From contig NC_063982.1 of the NCBI RefSeq assembly GCF_932276165.1, positions 1,505,501 to 1,569,500 on the forward strand: a stretch of DNA of 64,000 nt, in the 5' to 3' direction. This document shows positions 53,182 to 64,000 of this stretch, in pieces. Under the pieces are notes generated by a model, which was not told the origin of the DNA, searched no databases, and was given only the letters and a program-made list of their open reading frames with translations. A program made the translations under genes and the position numbers. The stretch is from Plutella xylostella. Taxonomy: Eukaryota > Arthropoda > Insecta > Lepidoptera > Plutellidae. The stretch's first letter is position 1. Each line of letters starts with the position of its first letter.

Positions 53182-54935
53182 ATACTGTATATAATACAGG
53201 AGTCTTATAGGTTTTCATAAAATTCGTCTTCAATAAACGAAGATAAACTTCAGTAAAAGCAGTATTTTTATGGATGTCAACTACATCTCACAATTTAATG
53301 TGTTTTTCGTACTTAGTAAAAGTATACTTACTATTACCTAAGTAGGTAGGTAATTTTTGATTAGTCGAAAAATTTAGGACAGTTTAAAAAATATATTTTT
53401 TTGCCCTGATAGCGATCTATAGCTAATTTTTATCACAAAATTCTCGCGGTAATCCTATGCTATGATAAAGACCAGAAGGAAACTAACACCTACATAAATA
53501 ATTTAACCAATAACTACCTTAGTGCATACATATAATAAATGCACTAAACAAGAACTTTCTTTTCGTTGAACTCTTTTGTATGAAAAATTTAACCAGACAG
53601 ATACATTTCTAACTTTATAACATCCATTTTTCGGACTCAGCAGTTACATTTTATCTTGGATAGAGATAGGAAATGGCACTGCGTGTGTGTGAAAGAGACA
53701 GCTATAGCAGCTGCCATGTCTCGTGCCCTTTGACAGGTGATCACTATACTGGTACAGTCAGGGCAGAGAAACCTGATAAGCTTTTATTGTACCTGACTGT
53801 ACTAGCATGGATGGATCAATGTGGTTTTAAGACCAAGTTAAAATTCATCAATATTGTCTTCATCAGACCTGTGTAGTACCACCCAAAAAGCGTCTACTTC
53901 AGTCCTCTGCCTTGTTTATAAATCTTACCACTAAATAATTACATCAGTAATTGCAAAATAATATAATATTTCTAAAACAGTCAAAAGGTAACGTCAACGT
54001 AATCCCTAGAGTTCTTATTGCCAGTCTAACAGAAGATTTCTAGTCGAGAATAGAACCCGGGGAAAAATCATAAAAGCGTGTATGTACCTACATTGTATGA
54101 CTGGTCCCTAAATTCTCACCCTATAAATAATAATAATACTTCGTCTTTCCGTTCCACCGGTGTTCATTCAATAATTGCACAAAAAACTTTTTGTGTGGAT
54201 GTCGTTTGAGTTTCAATAAACACGTAGCAAAATATTTTTTATGTTCTCCCTATAGGGGTTAAAATCTCTAAACAACTGTCGCTCACATACAACATTTCAG
54301 ACTATAAGTAAGAGATAGCAATTGAATTCGCTGTTTAAGATAAAATAGACGTTTTAGTTAAAAGGATTAGAGTTGAAAATGGTTTGAAATTGGAATGCAA
54401 AGGGCACGCGCCGAGCGGGGTGCACACGCGCCATTTCCGACCCCTCGATTTTGAAAATGGAATTTTCAAACAGTTGACGGTTGACCGTTGAGACGCATGG
54501 AACTACTAAGTTTTGTGCCAGTATTTTAAGTTATTATTAGAGTGTTAGTTTCATTTGTTTTAGTGTTATTCATTAAGTATAATAACTTATACTTATCTAA
54601 ATTAAGTTTCTGCAGTGCCAGCTCTGGTGATATGTGTGTAATTGTGTGTGTGTTGTGTAACGGAAAATTTCTATTCATTTCTATGCTATTATTAGTGTTC
54701 TAAGAAAATAATTATTAGTAAAAAACGAAACAAACACGGAAATCAAAGCGCTGACCATAGAATAAGAAAACTTTCTTAAAGTTAGGTCTTAAGAAGACTA
54801 TACTTAGTTCCTTGACCGTTATGCTTACTGGTCACCCTCCTTACGAAACAGGAAACATGCCTTAGTGCGCAGCGACAAGGAAAATAAGGGGAAACGATAC
54901 GCTTAAAACCCATAAAGATACCTTAGAAATAAACC
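53182..54935. other. Upstream region of the sanpodo-like gene
   Basis: No gene recognised. The last few hundred bases should contain the promoter and 5' UTR of the downstream gene, but I see no convincing TATA box or splice site to fix the start of transcription. Confidence 0.4.
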
Positions 54936-56104
54936 ATGGATTCGCCAAAAATCGTCTACAAATACTATTCGAATCCGGCATTCTGCGCGCAATCAGAGGT
55001 CGTCTTCGCGCAGAAATCACCATGTATTACTTCAAAAATCATCGCGCCCGATCGACAAAGAATGCCACCTCTTGGCGCCAACTCTCCACGGAAAACTGTC
55101 GAAAGAGGAAACAGGATTACCAGAACAGATATATCAGATAACCCTTTAAGAATGGCCCCAGCTGGTGCATACAGAAGCCAAGACATCCCACCAGCCTTAC
55201 CTCCGAAACCTGCGAAATACAGCCTGAATAACACTTACTCGGGCGGATTCCACAGACAATCTTCTATGATCGTGAGACCCACAGTCAGATCCTCATTCAG
55301 ATCCAGAACAAGAAGTGAAGACTTAGAAATGGCACAGTTTAGACAACAAAAACAAATAGTATACGACCGGAACGCTGAAAGCGATGACGGCTTAGAAGAT
55401 AGTAGATACTCAAAACATAGGTACGAAGTCATCAAAGATGATTTCGATGATTTAGTAGATTACTGTCCGACTAAGAAACGGATAGTAGAAGCAAAAGAGG
55501 AAGAGATTAATGAATACAACGTTGATGGACCTGACGAGAATGAAATGAAAGAAATACCGACAGAGATTGTGAAAACTGTTAACGGCAAGACGTTGAGATA
55601 CGCGATAGTGCCTCTAGAAGACGATGATCCGGAACCTAGAAGACCAACTGTGACATTTTCCCCCATGATGTCCAAGAAGAATCTTATTGCAACGCAAAAA
55701 CTGCACGAGTTATTATCAACGCCAAGAAAACTGAAAAGCTACGCGAGTCAGCCATCAGTCAGAATGACCCCAAGCAAAGATAGCCCGAGATACGTTAGCA
55801 CACCGAAAAAACTAGCAACCAGTACACCTACTCATGGAGTTACACCATCTAAAAGCTGCGCTAACTTAACATTGTCTAGAGGTAGTGCGACGACATCACC
55901 TATAAGCCCTAAAGCCCAGCAAAAACTAAGCTATGAGCTTGAAGAAAACGATAGGAGTGACATCTTCGTCAGGAGTTATAGAGAAAGGAGTCATGATCGG
56001 AGTTTGGACTTGGATAGGAGAGAACGGGAGAGTCGAAGGGATTACGATAGAAGAGTAAGAGATAGCAAGAGACCAGATAAATCTACGGCTGTTATCGTTC
56101 CGAG
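54936..56104 (+). CDS. spdo: spdo exon 1 (cytoplasmic region)
   Basis: 389 codons plus two bases, donor gtaagt at 56105. Includes NPAF, the Pro-rich region and the basic/acidic C-terminal part of the cytoplasmic domain. Confidence 0.88.
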
Positions 56105-58242
56105 GTAAGTTAAAAATAACCTGCTTTATTTCTATTATACTCGTATACTTTTATTAAAGTTATAGTTAGATATCGAGTACATCCATAATAGGCAGCTGGG
56201 TATGCGCCACCCTTATTATTCAAACGACATTAAATTTCTAAGCGGGTTCTCCCCACACCGATAAGGATAGCTGTTTGTTAGTGTTATGTTATTGACTTGA
56301 GCACCGGATACTTGTGGGTTCGATTCCCGGTGAATACTATACTATAAACCAAGACTAAGGAATTTTGACTTTCAACATTCTAGTAAACTGACAGTTAAAG
56401 TAAGCATCCACTTTTCGGCATCGTACGCAACGGTCGCATCGCATTAAGAATTGAATTTCTATACAAAGAATATGTATAGAAATTCACACAAGTGTGTCCA
56501 TTCATCGGTATTGCCGACGCCATTTCTCCTTACATTTTGGTCCGATTTGTACAATACCGAATGACGCTTTAGTCCTATAAATTCGGGGGTTAATAAATAC
56601 CAAACATATCCAAACCAGCCGCACCACCAACCCGCACTAGGCCATCGTGGTGGACTAGGCCTAAACCCTTATTTCATTGGAAGGGGACCCGTGCCCCAGC
56701 AGTGGGAACGTGATGATGATAACTAACTCAATTTTCCAGGGTTGCCGCTCCCGTAGCATCCACATACTCGGACGACACCTACAAGTCGTGGTCCACAGTG
56801 AAGGGCGGTGGCGCCGCGACGGCAACCCTGGCTGTTGCGGCGCTGATGATGACCCTGTGCGGAGCCCTGACCTCTGGATTGAGCTTCTTCATGATGTATA
56901 GTGTGAGTATCAGAGCAGATTTGTCCTCAGGATGTAGTGTCACACACAAAAGCAGAGCTATAAAAATACTGTTCGAATTTTGTTTACTGTTATATGGTAC
57001 GAATTGAGCACAAAAATTTTTGAGGGGATGACTCATCCTGGCCCTGTAGCACAGGGCGCTAATAAGACGTGAAAAAAGCTCTCCGTCGCGCACACTCTTG
57101 CGGCTGCTCGATGTGAGTGACAGCGATGCAAAACTTTTGTCACGTCTTAAATGCGCCCCGTAGTAGCCCTTCTGGATCTATAATCAATGTAGGTACCCTT
57201 ACCTTTTTTGCACTGAAACCTAAAAATACACTGACGAGCAATGAAAAAGTTCTAGTTACGATAGAACCAAATTAATACGCCTTCTGCAATATTAAAGTAA
57301 ATTTATCAGCGCATTAGAATATTACCAAAATATTATAATAGAATAGAATAGAAAGAGTGCTCTTCTTTTTTCACACACAACCTACTGTCAAACAAAAACT
57401 TAACGTAAGATTTCCAACAATTTCCAGATCGGCCGCGTGTACTACCTGGACTTTGGAGTGTTGTCGGGGTTCACGTGTCTTCTGCTGGGGCTGCTGGGCT
57501 TCAGGTCGCGCAAGCACCAGCTGTTGCCGAACAGGAATTATATCTCTGGTAAGTTATATTGTAACCTATAATTATAACTGTATTGTATACCTACCCTAAA
57601 ATATGTAGATAGGCAATTTTTTTTTTAAATATTTGTAAGTATTACACGTTGAAAAACTTTATGAACTCTGGCATAATCGATATCTGAGACACTGAGTAAG
57701 TGGAATACCTCTAAAATTTCGAGTTGCAGATAGAAACTTTCAGCTAATTTCGGCATTAAATCTATACACAATACTGTACATCTTTCTGTCGTAATACTGT
57801 CAAAGCAAGGCAGCAATAGGTACGAGTATACATATAAGTCCGACATTCGCGTAAAGTTACTTTTTGCAACGCAGCGTAAGTGGGACAACAATGAGGTTAC
57901 CTTGAAGTGCCACTTATCCAGGTTTCATTGTTTATTTAACATCCCTCTAGGTAGTCTAGGTATATGGATGCATCCCCAAAAATCGCCTAACTTTCCTAAC
58001 CTCAAATTTCCCCCACAGGCTACATACTACTCTCAACATTCTCCATCCTGAGCGCTGGCGGGCTCCTACTCCTGCTGTCTCTACAGCCGCGGCCAGGCAC
58101 CCCTCTGAGCGACGTGACGTCGGGAGCGGTTTGCGGTCTGAGCGTCCTGTCGCTGGCCGTCGCGTCGCTGGGTGTCGTCACTTCTTACTGCTGCAAGCAT
58201 CCACCGCCGGATAATAGAGTTGCTAATGCTAGGTGGTATTAG
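54936..58242 (+). CDS. spdo: Sanpodo-like four-pass Notch regulator
   Basis: Join 54936-56104, 56740-56902, 57428-57548, 58019-58242: phases agree, 558 aa (Drosophila Sanpodo is of similar size, about 565 aa). A long hydrophilic N-terminal region (1-413) carries NPAF at 13-16 ('YYSNPAF'), the Numb-binding motif of Sanpodo, a Pro-rich stretch ('IPPALPPKPAKYS'), Ser/Thr-Pro sites ('TPSKD', 'STPKK') and an Arg/Asp-rich end ('RRERESRRDYDRR'). Four hydrophobic segments follow at about 414-440, 450-472, 486-508 and 520-545, then a short tail. The known role is cell-surface and endosomal control of Notch in asymmetrically dividing cells, opposed by Numb. ATG 54936 ('accATGG') starts the conserved NPAF region. 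Identification rests on architecture plus NPAF, so another tetraspan protein is possible. Confidence 0.8.
56612..56722 (+). mobile_element. SINE-like repeat abutting spdo exon 2
   Basis: 'caccaacccgcactaggcca' to 'ccagcagtgggaacgtgatg' is the 3' part of the repeat at 36710. It ends 17 bp before the exon 2 acceptor, leaving only 'aactaactcaattttccag' as native intron end. Confidence 0.8.
56740..56902 (+). CDS. spdo: spdo exon 2 (TM1)
   Basis: Acceptor 'caattttccag', donor gtgagt, phase 2 to 0. Encodes 'VASTYSDDTYKSWSTVKGGG' and the first membrane segment. Confidence 0.85.
57228..57330. mobile_element. MITE fragment (ACACTGACGAGCAATG end)
   Basis: Left end and part of the interior of the family at 43420; the right end is missing. 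Confidence 0.6.
57428..57548 (+). CDS. spdo: spdo exon 3 (TM2)
   Basis: Acceptor 'caatttccag', donor gtaagt, phase 0 to 1. Encodes 'IGRVYYLDFGVLSGFTCLLL' and the basic turn 'FRSRKHQLLPNRNY'. Confidence 0.85.
58019..58242 (+). CDS. spdo: spdo exon 4 (TM3-TM4, terminal)
   Basis: Acceptor 'cccccacag', phase 1, TAG at 58240-58242. Encodes 'GYILLSTFSILSAGGLLLLL', 'SGAVCGLSVLSLAVASLGVV' and a short Cys- and Pro-containing tail. Confidence 0.85.
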
Positions 58243-58504
58243 CGGTTAGGTTATCTTAGATTAAAAATATACGAAGTCGATAGAGTGTCAAAAGAAACAT
58301 ATCGATAAATACTTAACACAACAATTTTATCTCTTATTTTGAATTAGTTAGGTCAGAAGATTTGTGACCCTATATATACCCCATAATGAGTTTGAACTTT
58401 TAAGGGTTTGATAAACAAAATGCGGAGAGTTTTTGCTTTGGTTTTGTATGTGATACATCATCTTGTTCGTATTTGTTTAATCTAAGACGGTGATAAATAA
58501 GCTT

Positions 58505-58652
58505 AGGGCCTGTTTCACAATGTCTGGATAATGGCTATCTGTCGGTTAAAATACGGCTAAAAGCTGTCACACTCTGTCAATATTTTTAGACAGTGACAGC
58601 ATGTCTTTTAACCGATAGGTAGCCATTATCCAGACATTGTGAAACAGGCCCT
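58505..58652. mobile_element. Palindromic MITE, intact
   Basis: 148 bp; 'agggcctgtttcacaatgtc' is perfectly inverted at the other end and TA-like flanks are present. It lies 260 bp after the spdo stop, possibly in the 3' UTR. Confidence 0.88.
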
Positions 58653-59601
58653 TAGTGTAGCAATTGTGTTTACCAACGAGTAACAAGTGTCAATTGTCAC
58701 TCTCTTATGACGAAAATCTAAGGTTTGGAGCGCTTCTGCGTGAGCCTCGACCCTATCTCGTTGTATTAAACGTGCCGATTACTCTTTCGTTCGTTTTTCG
58801 TCAATATAGAGTACTTAACCCTCGTGAACTAGAGTCATACATACCTAGTTAGATTGGGAACTGTTTTGAGTCGTTTTATGGAGCAAAACCCATAAACAAT
58901 TTTTCAGTTATTATAGTTATTTAGAGTTATTATACACTTAATCCATTCTGTAAGTACTTAAAAATATACCTACATGGTCTTCTTAGTCGTAGAAACATTG
59001 TAAAGAAGAGGAATTTTATAACTAACCTAAAAAATATATGTGTAAAACAAATAAACATACGCTCAAAGTCTAGGTACTTTGAGCGTATGTTTATTAGGTA
59101 TTATAATTAAGTTATTGATTTTAACTATCTATAATCTATATATAATACTTTGATCTTTAATTCGGCGGAATTCTGACAGTTATCTACTTTTGACATGTCA
59201 GAGATCACAAACCTTTTTTTGCTGAGCCCTTTTTTCAATACGAGTCTGGAGGGCCACTACACTACCAAAATCAAACGAACGAACGAACAAGAGCTCGGCT
59301 CTATCTCGTTGTATTAAGCGTGCCGATTGCGTGACAATTCTTGTTCGTTCGTTCGTCGATTTAGAGAGTGACCCCCTTGAACATCTAAGTCTAAACTACT
59401 CTATACATTTTATTTGTTAGTGAATTTATCCATTTTATTAAGTGCGGCGCTCCAAATTAAAAGGGGATTTACCTACGGTGAATAATAATTACGTCCCTTT
59501 ACATCACAAAAATAATATACTTAATTAAAGTATAAATTAATATATAAAGAAAAAATATAATTGATTATTAAAATATCTAATCGATTATTAAATAATAATA
59601 A
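58653..59601. other. Intergenic, palindrome and repeat traces
   Basis: No gene. A short perfect foldback ('taaacatacgctcaaagt' and its inverse) lies at 59048-59094. Related blocks at 58740-58820 and 59280-59380 share 'ctatctcgttgtattaa' and 'cgtgccgatt'. Confidence 0.5.
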
Positions 59602-59931
59602 GAGCGGTGGTAGCTCAGTCGGGTAAGCGCCCGCTTCTCACGCAAGAGATGCGGGTTCGAATCCCGGCGCTGACATGTACCAATGAGTTCTTTTAACGTA
59701 AGTACAATGTATACCATCGCTCTTACGGTGAAGGAAAACATAGTGAGGAAAACTGCATATCTAGATTTAGCACATCTAGATATGTGAACCCACCAACCCG
59801 CAGTGGACCAGCGTGGTGGGAAATGGTCCAAGCTTAGGAAGGCAGTTTAGACCTTGGGGATATGCACAAAGGTTCCACTCGAGAGAGCCAGGTGCAGGTA
59901 CTTACATCCCCAAAGAGAATAGAATAGAATA
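59602..59931 (+). mobile_element. tRNA-headed SINE, copy 3
   Basis: Same family as 6281 and 6973: head 'cggtggtagctcagtcgggt', B box 'ggttcgaatcc', tail (AATAG)n. Confidence 0.9.
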
Positions 59932-60425
59932 TCTAATCATTATTGATACTAACCGATTATGATGAAACTTGGACTGCTCAATGTAAGCCATTAAAAAAAA
60001 AATTGTGGCAATCGGTTCAATCGTTTCGGAGGTATGCGTGGACAAACATTATAAATATACATACATCTATAAAATTTTGCAAGTATATTTGTTTGTTGTG
60101 CAGTTCCAATAATCTTACATAAGTACATACGAGTAGGTATGTACCGAATAGAGAATCTTTTTTTGAAATCGATTAAAAAGGTTTACTATCCCTGAATTTA
60201 GTAGGAAGTGATGCCAGCTAAAGAATAAAATAAAGTAATTTATATGAATTCGATACATTATCTGTCATTTTATTTTTTTATTGCCCAGAAATGGATCCAA
60301 ATTTTTCCTTTTTTCGGTAAAGAGCTTTTTAAGTAGCATCACTTTTGAGATGTCAGAATTCCGTCGAATTAAAGATCCAGGTATAACATAAACGTGCAAA
60401 ATGTGGATGTATGGTACCTATTATT

Positions 60426-60660
60426 ACACTGACGGGCAAAGAAACAGTGCCACTTACAAAATGCAGACACGAAACAGCCTCAATTTTTTTAAACATTGAT
60501 TCGGATATTTGAACAAAATGTTTACGTTTTTAGTTGCTAATATTTTGATGCACCAATAAATGTACTTACATATTGCAGAAGGCGTAATTTAGTTCGTTTT
60601 TTTCGTATAGGAGTAATTTGTTGATTTTTTGAATGGAACTTTTTCATTGCCCGGGAGTGT
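60426..60660. mobile_element. MITE, ACACTGACGGGCAAAG ends (copy 3)
   Basis: Same family as 43420-43656, ends 'acactgacgggcaaaga' and 'attgcccgggagtgt'. Confidence 0.82.
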
Positions 60661-61029
60661 ATTAAAGTAAATATGCCTACCTTTACAAGGCGACAAGGCG
60701 AGACGTGAGTGTTTATTTGTGTGTTATTAGATGATGTAGGTATGATTTTTATTGTATAATGAAAATAATATATTACTGTGTTGAATTAAATAAAAACTTT
60801 CAATAGGTACTTACCTCTTTTAACTTCATGTTCTTCTATGTGTTTTATTTCTTAAACTAGGTACCTACCAAGTAATTAATCCCCATTTTTTAAATCGCAC
60901 AAAATCGCATTAAATTTTTTAAAGAATCAAAACAAAACTCAATAGAATATGCGGTTAAAAAATGCAACTCCAGAATATAAATTACTTAAATACCGTATTG
61001 CGACGGGACTACAAGTAATTTGTCAAAAT

Positions 61030-61200
61030 ACACGCACTCACGCCTTGTACTAATGTACTCCCTTGCGGGGTAGGCAGAGGTGCATTGCTGCACCCACTTT
61101 TCGCCAGAGTGTTATGTTAGTCCCACTCCCAATGTAATAGGGGGCGGGCCTATTGCCATTTTACGGGTACATCCAAGACCCGAGAACAAATATCTGTAAA
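61030..61200 (-). mobile_element. Headless SINE, second family
   Basis: Body of the SINE at 22110 on the minus strand, breaking off at 'gagaacaaatatctgt' where the tRNA-like head should begin. Confidence 0.75.
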
Positions 61201-61613
61201 ATAAAATATATTTTTGGTAACATACAAAGGTAATATCGGGTAGTTATGGTCACTCCTCCATCGAAAAGGGAGGATTCTCCGACCAAGCTGGGCGGTTTAG
61301 CTTGACGGCTACATGTGTATATACTGACTATTACTGACTAACTGTAATTCTTTGATACCGCGATGTATGACTTGCACGCTTCTATGCCATCTTTGGGTCG
61401 TTCTCGATATCTTTTCGTAGGATCTATATCTTGAGTTCAAAGCTTGCCCGTAGGTATTTATTGTAGATGTCGGCACAAATATGTAAAATATATGACTGTG
61501 TGTAGATATTTATGGATTCTACTTTACTATTGTTCTTTGACCATAGATGTAGTTATCAGGTATTATTTGACCAAATTTTAATTAACGGCCTGTTAATTAG
61601 CATTAAACATTAA
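61201..61613. other. Intergenic, no gene recognised
   Basis: Nothing identified. Confidence 0.4.
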
Positions 61614-61732
61614 CCCCCTTATTCATAGAAAAGTTACAAGACGTTTTAACTAATATACTGTTTTGTCCCTCTCTGTCAAATAACAAATTGTTCTTTGTCG
61701 GAGAGGGACAAAACAGTTTATGAATAAGGGGG
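61614..61732. mobile_element. MITE, uninterrupted copy of the one at 2111
   Basis: 119 bp, ends 'cccccttattcata' and its inverse, with the inner inverted pair 'ttttgtccctctctg' and 'cggagagggacaaaac'. Confidence 0.88.
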
Positions 61733-62073
61733 TATGACTTTTGTACGGGCTTCATATCAACAAATCTACCTGAATGAAAAAAAACGTCCCAGATTCTTAT
61801 TTTCTAAGATTTTATTTATTAATAATTGTTCTAAAATAACATTATGCATATTAATTAGGTAAGTACAATGTTATAAATAGGTAGTACGCAATACGCTATA
61901 CCTAGTAAATCTTTATGGCACGGGTTGACCACATGCCACGACCACTTTATAAGGAGGAGCAACGGACAGTTTGTTGTCTTGTTCTCCCACTCTCTACAAG
62001 GCTGGTAGTAGGTACTTATCAAAATTTACATAACAAACTACAAATAGAATTATAAATTAAACCTAGTATTATT

Positions 62074-62234
62074 AGGGCTGATTTGTCAATAGTCAGATAA
62101 AAGTTATCTGAGGAATAATTATAAATAATATAAATAATAATGCTGTCGCGTCTGAATGTTTACTGTATTAGACAGCGACAGCAACAATTTTATTCCTTAC
62201 ATAGCATTTATCTGGCCATTGAAAAATCAGCCCT
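62074..62234. mobile_element. Palindromic MITE
   Basis: Ends 'agggctgattt' and its inverse; inner arms 'cagataaaagttatctgagg' and 'gctgtcgcgtct' with their inverse partners. 161 bp. Confidence 0.75.
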
Positions 62235-62390
62235 AGTTAAAAGTACTTATTTTATTACAAGCCGAAAATAATTAAAACATGGACTGTTATAGGTTCTAAG
62301 GTACTTATCCCCTATAATAATATACATTATATTCTATCACATAACATACAGCCACCGAAATTCTGTTTCATGTTAAAACATATACAGAGT

Positions 62391-62492
62391 GTTGCAAAAA
62401 GGGTATACTAAGCCGAAACCTACATTTTCAGGCTTAGATATACCATGCTGCACATGTAGGTTTCGGCTTAGTATACTTACCCTTTTTGCAAC
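62391..62492. mobile_element. Palindromic MITE
   Basis: 'gttgcaaaaagggtatacta' with 'agccgaaacctaca' is inverted at the other end; 102 bp with a short loop. A diverged relative is at 34020-34140. Confidence 0.82.
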
Positions 62493-62541
62493 TGCCTGTA
62501 TGCCTTTAGTTACATTACCTAGATGCCTTTCCATTTTGTAT

Positions 62542-62545
<4 letters not shown>

Positions 62546-62577
<32 letters not shown>
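62546..62577. repeat. Poly(T) tract
   Basis: About 32 consecutive T; the exact length is likely uncertain. Confidence 0.85.
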
Positions 62578-62578
<1 letters not shown>

Positions 62579-62649
62579 CGTATTCGGAAAACTTACAGCT
62601 ATCTTAAACTAGTTTACATTTATATGATGCATCTAAGAGCCATTTAATA

Positions 62650-62836
62650 GTTTTCGCATATGGTAATTCTACTAGGTATTACTTAGGCACAGCCTCGGCT
62701 GGTAAGCGAACCCGGAACCTATCATTTATTTCTTTATTAAATGCTTCGCCATCGATCGCCACTATGGCCGTATGAATTTAAACTTAATTATATTTTTAAT
62801 TCATACGGTAGACTTAATTAAGTATATGCGAAAACA
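62650..62836. mobile_element. MITE with TTTTCGCATAT ends
   Basis: 'ttttcgcatat' and 'atatgcgaaaa' bound the element; a central palindrome 'gtatgaatttaaacttaatt' lies at 62769-62810. Confidence 0.6.
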
Positions 62837-63215
62837 AATAGGTACACTGTGCACCAACGAATTTATGATAGCAATTTCCGGGTTTTTGTTTGTAGGTATT
62901 GTGTAGGCTCATACACGAGTATAAAGTCATCAACAGCTCTGAAACAATCACTGCAATGCTCTGAATTTCTATAGGTACAAAGAATACTGAATGCGAATGC
63001 GATGCGTCCGTTGCGTACGATAGCGATAGGTGGACGCTTACTTTTTAGTGATTTTATTAGTTTTTCGTCGACACTCGACATGCTAAGAAGACGGGGGAAG
63101 GGCTAACCTAGGTACAAGAACATAGATATAATTATTTAATAGTATGTGTTCTCCTGTGACTAGTTAGTTGAATTCTATGAATAAATTCTTTAATACGAGT
63201 ACACACTGTACATTG

Positions 63216-64000
63216 TTAGGGCTTCGTCTCGTCTATATGTATTTGCATATGTTTAGCTAAAGTACAATTTTGAGTAAATCTTTGATCACACACTGTACAT
63301 TGGTAAGGCTTCTCGCCTGTATGTATTCGCATATGTGTAGCTAAATTACCACTTTCAATAAATCTTTTATCACACACGGTACATTGGTAAGGCTTCTCGC
63401 CTGTATGTATTCGCATATGTTTTGCTGAATCATAACTTCTAGTAAATCTTTTGTCACACACTGTACATTGGTAAGGCTTCTCGCCTGTATGTATTCGCGT
63501 ATGTGTAACTAACTTTCCACTTTCAGTAAATCTTTTGTCACACACTGTACATTGGTAAGGCTTCTCGCCTGTATGTATTCGCGTATGTGTAACTAACTTT
63601 CCACTTTCAGTAAATCTTTTGTCACACACTGTACATTGGTAAGGCTTCTCGCCTGTATGTATTCGCGTATGTGTAACTAACTTTCCACTTTCAGTAAATC
63701 TTTTGTCACACACGGTGCATTGGAATGGTTTCTCGCCTGTATGTATTCGCATATGTGTAGCTAAAGTACAACTTTGAGTAAATCTTTGATCACACACTGT
63801 ACATTGGTAAGGCTTCTCCCCTGTATGTATTCACATATGTGTTACTAAATTACAACTTTTAGCAAATCTTTTATCACACACGGTACATTGGAATGGTTTC
63901 TCGCCTGTATGTATTCGCATATGTCTAGCTAAACTACTACTTTGGGTAAATCTTTTATCACACACGGTACATTGGAATGGTGTCTCGCCTGTATGTATTC
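63216..64000 (-). pseudogene. C2H2 zinc-finger gene, 3' part, one in-frame stop
   Basis: Minus strand, running off the window. Nine C2H2 fingers of 28 residues with 'HTGEKP(F/Y)QC' linkers are visible, ending at TAA 63216-63218 after 'HMQIHIDETKP'. A single TGA at 63831-63833 lies in the linker after the second visible finger, where the other fingers have CGA (Arg) in 'HMRIHTGEK'. The seven fingers downstream form an open frame of 193 codons from Met 63797. Three consecutive fingers (about 63470-63720) read alike ('RFTESGKLVTHTRIH') with nearly identical DNA, a recent tandem duplication. Such arrays normally bind DNA and regulate transcription; no target can be inferred. The stop may mean a pseudogene, a polymorphism or a sequence error. 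Confidence 0.8.

Overview
This is insect nuclear DNA, almost certainly from a moth or butterfly. It is AT-rich, has small exons in long introns with GT..AG borders, and carries typical lepidopteran repeats: (GTCT)n-bearing Lep1-like elements, tRNA-headed SINEs, RTE and CR1/jockey-type LINE tails, and many palindromic MITEs. The strongest phylogenetic hint is a STARD3-type gene with a second first exon that would give a START-only protein, the arrangement known for silkworm Start1/CBP. No CRISPR, operon or bacterial feature is present.

Layout. (1) 1-5370: repeats, including a MITE split by a CR1/jockey-type LINE. (2) 5371-41336, + strand: a STARD3/Start1 gene. Five exons encode the four-pass MENTAL domain (5376-8674), one encodes the linker (20517-20668) and five encode the START lipid-binding domain (35415-41336). 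All exon phases join without a break, giving 477 aa. An alternative first coding exon (34248-34469) spliced to the same START exons gives a 306-aa START-only isoform. (3) 41337-44900: repeat-rich 3' flank. (4) 44895-51804: a compact quartet of replication-type histone genes, H2B(-), H4(+), H3(-), H2A(+). H4 is canonical and H3 nearly so. H2A and H2B are strongly divergent and have atypical 3' stem-loops. (5) 54936-58242, + strand: a four-exon gene for a four-pass membrane protein with an N-terminal NPAF motif, which I read as sanpodo. (6) 63216-64000, - strand: the 3' part of a C2H2 zinc-finger gene, with one in-frame stop.

The most unusual part is the intron after the last MENTAL exon. It holds at least seven further copies of that exon (about 0.5 kb period), each with a splice donor, several with an intact acceptor and open frame in the correct phase. 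Two elements later landed in this array with exact target-site duplications: a double-poly(A) retro-insertion carrying a tobamovirus-type SF1 helicase domain (12239-13811) and a 2.36-kb hAT transposon (17657-20017). The same gene shows three more local duplications of exon pieces, two of them with splice donors (20641-20830, 35711-35760, 39633-39696).

Functional picture. The START gene would tether and move sterol or carotenoid at late endosomes (long form) or in the cytosol (short form). The histone quartet could supply a variant nucleosome. Sanpodo would act in Notch signalling at asymmetric divisions. Nothing in the sequence links these genes functionally. Exon structures come from reading frame, splice consensus and family similarity only; no transcript data were available.
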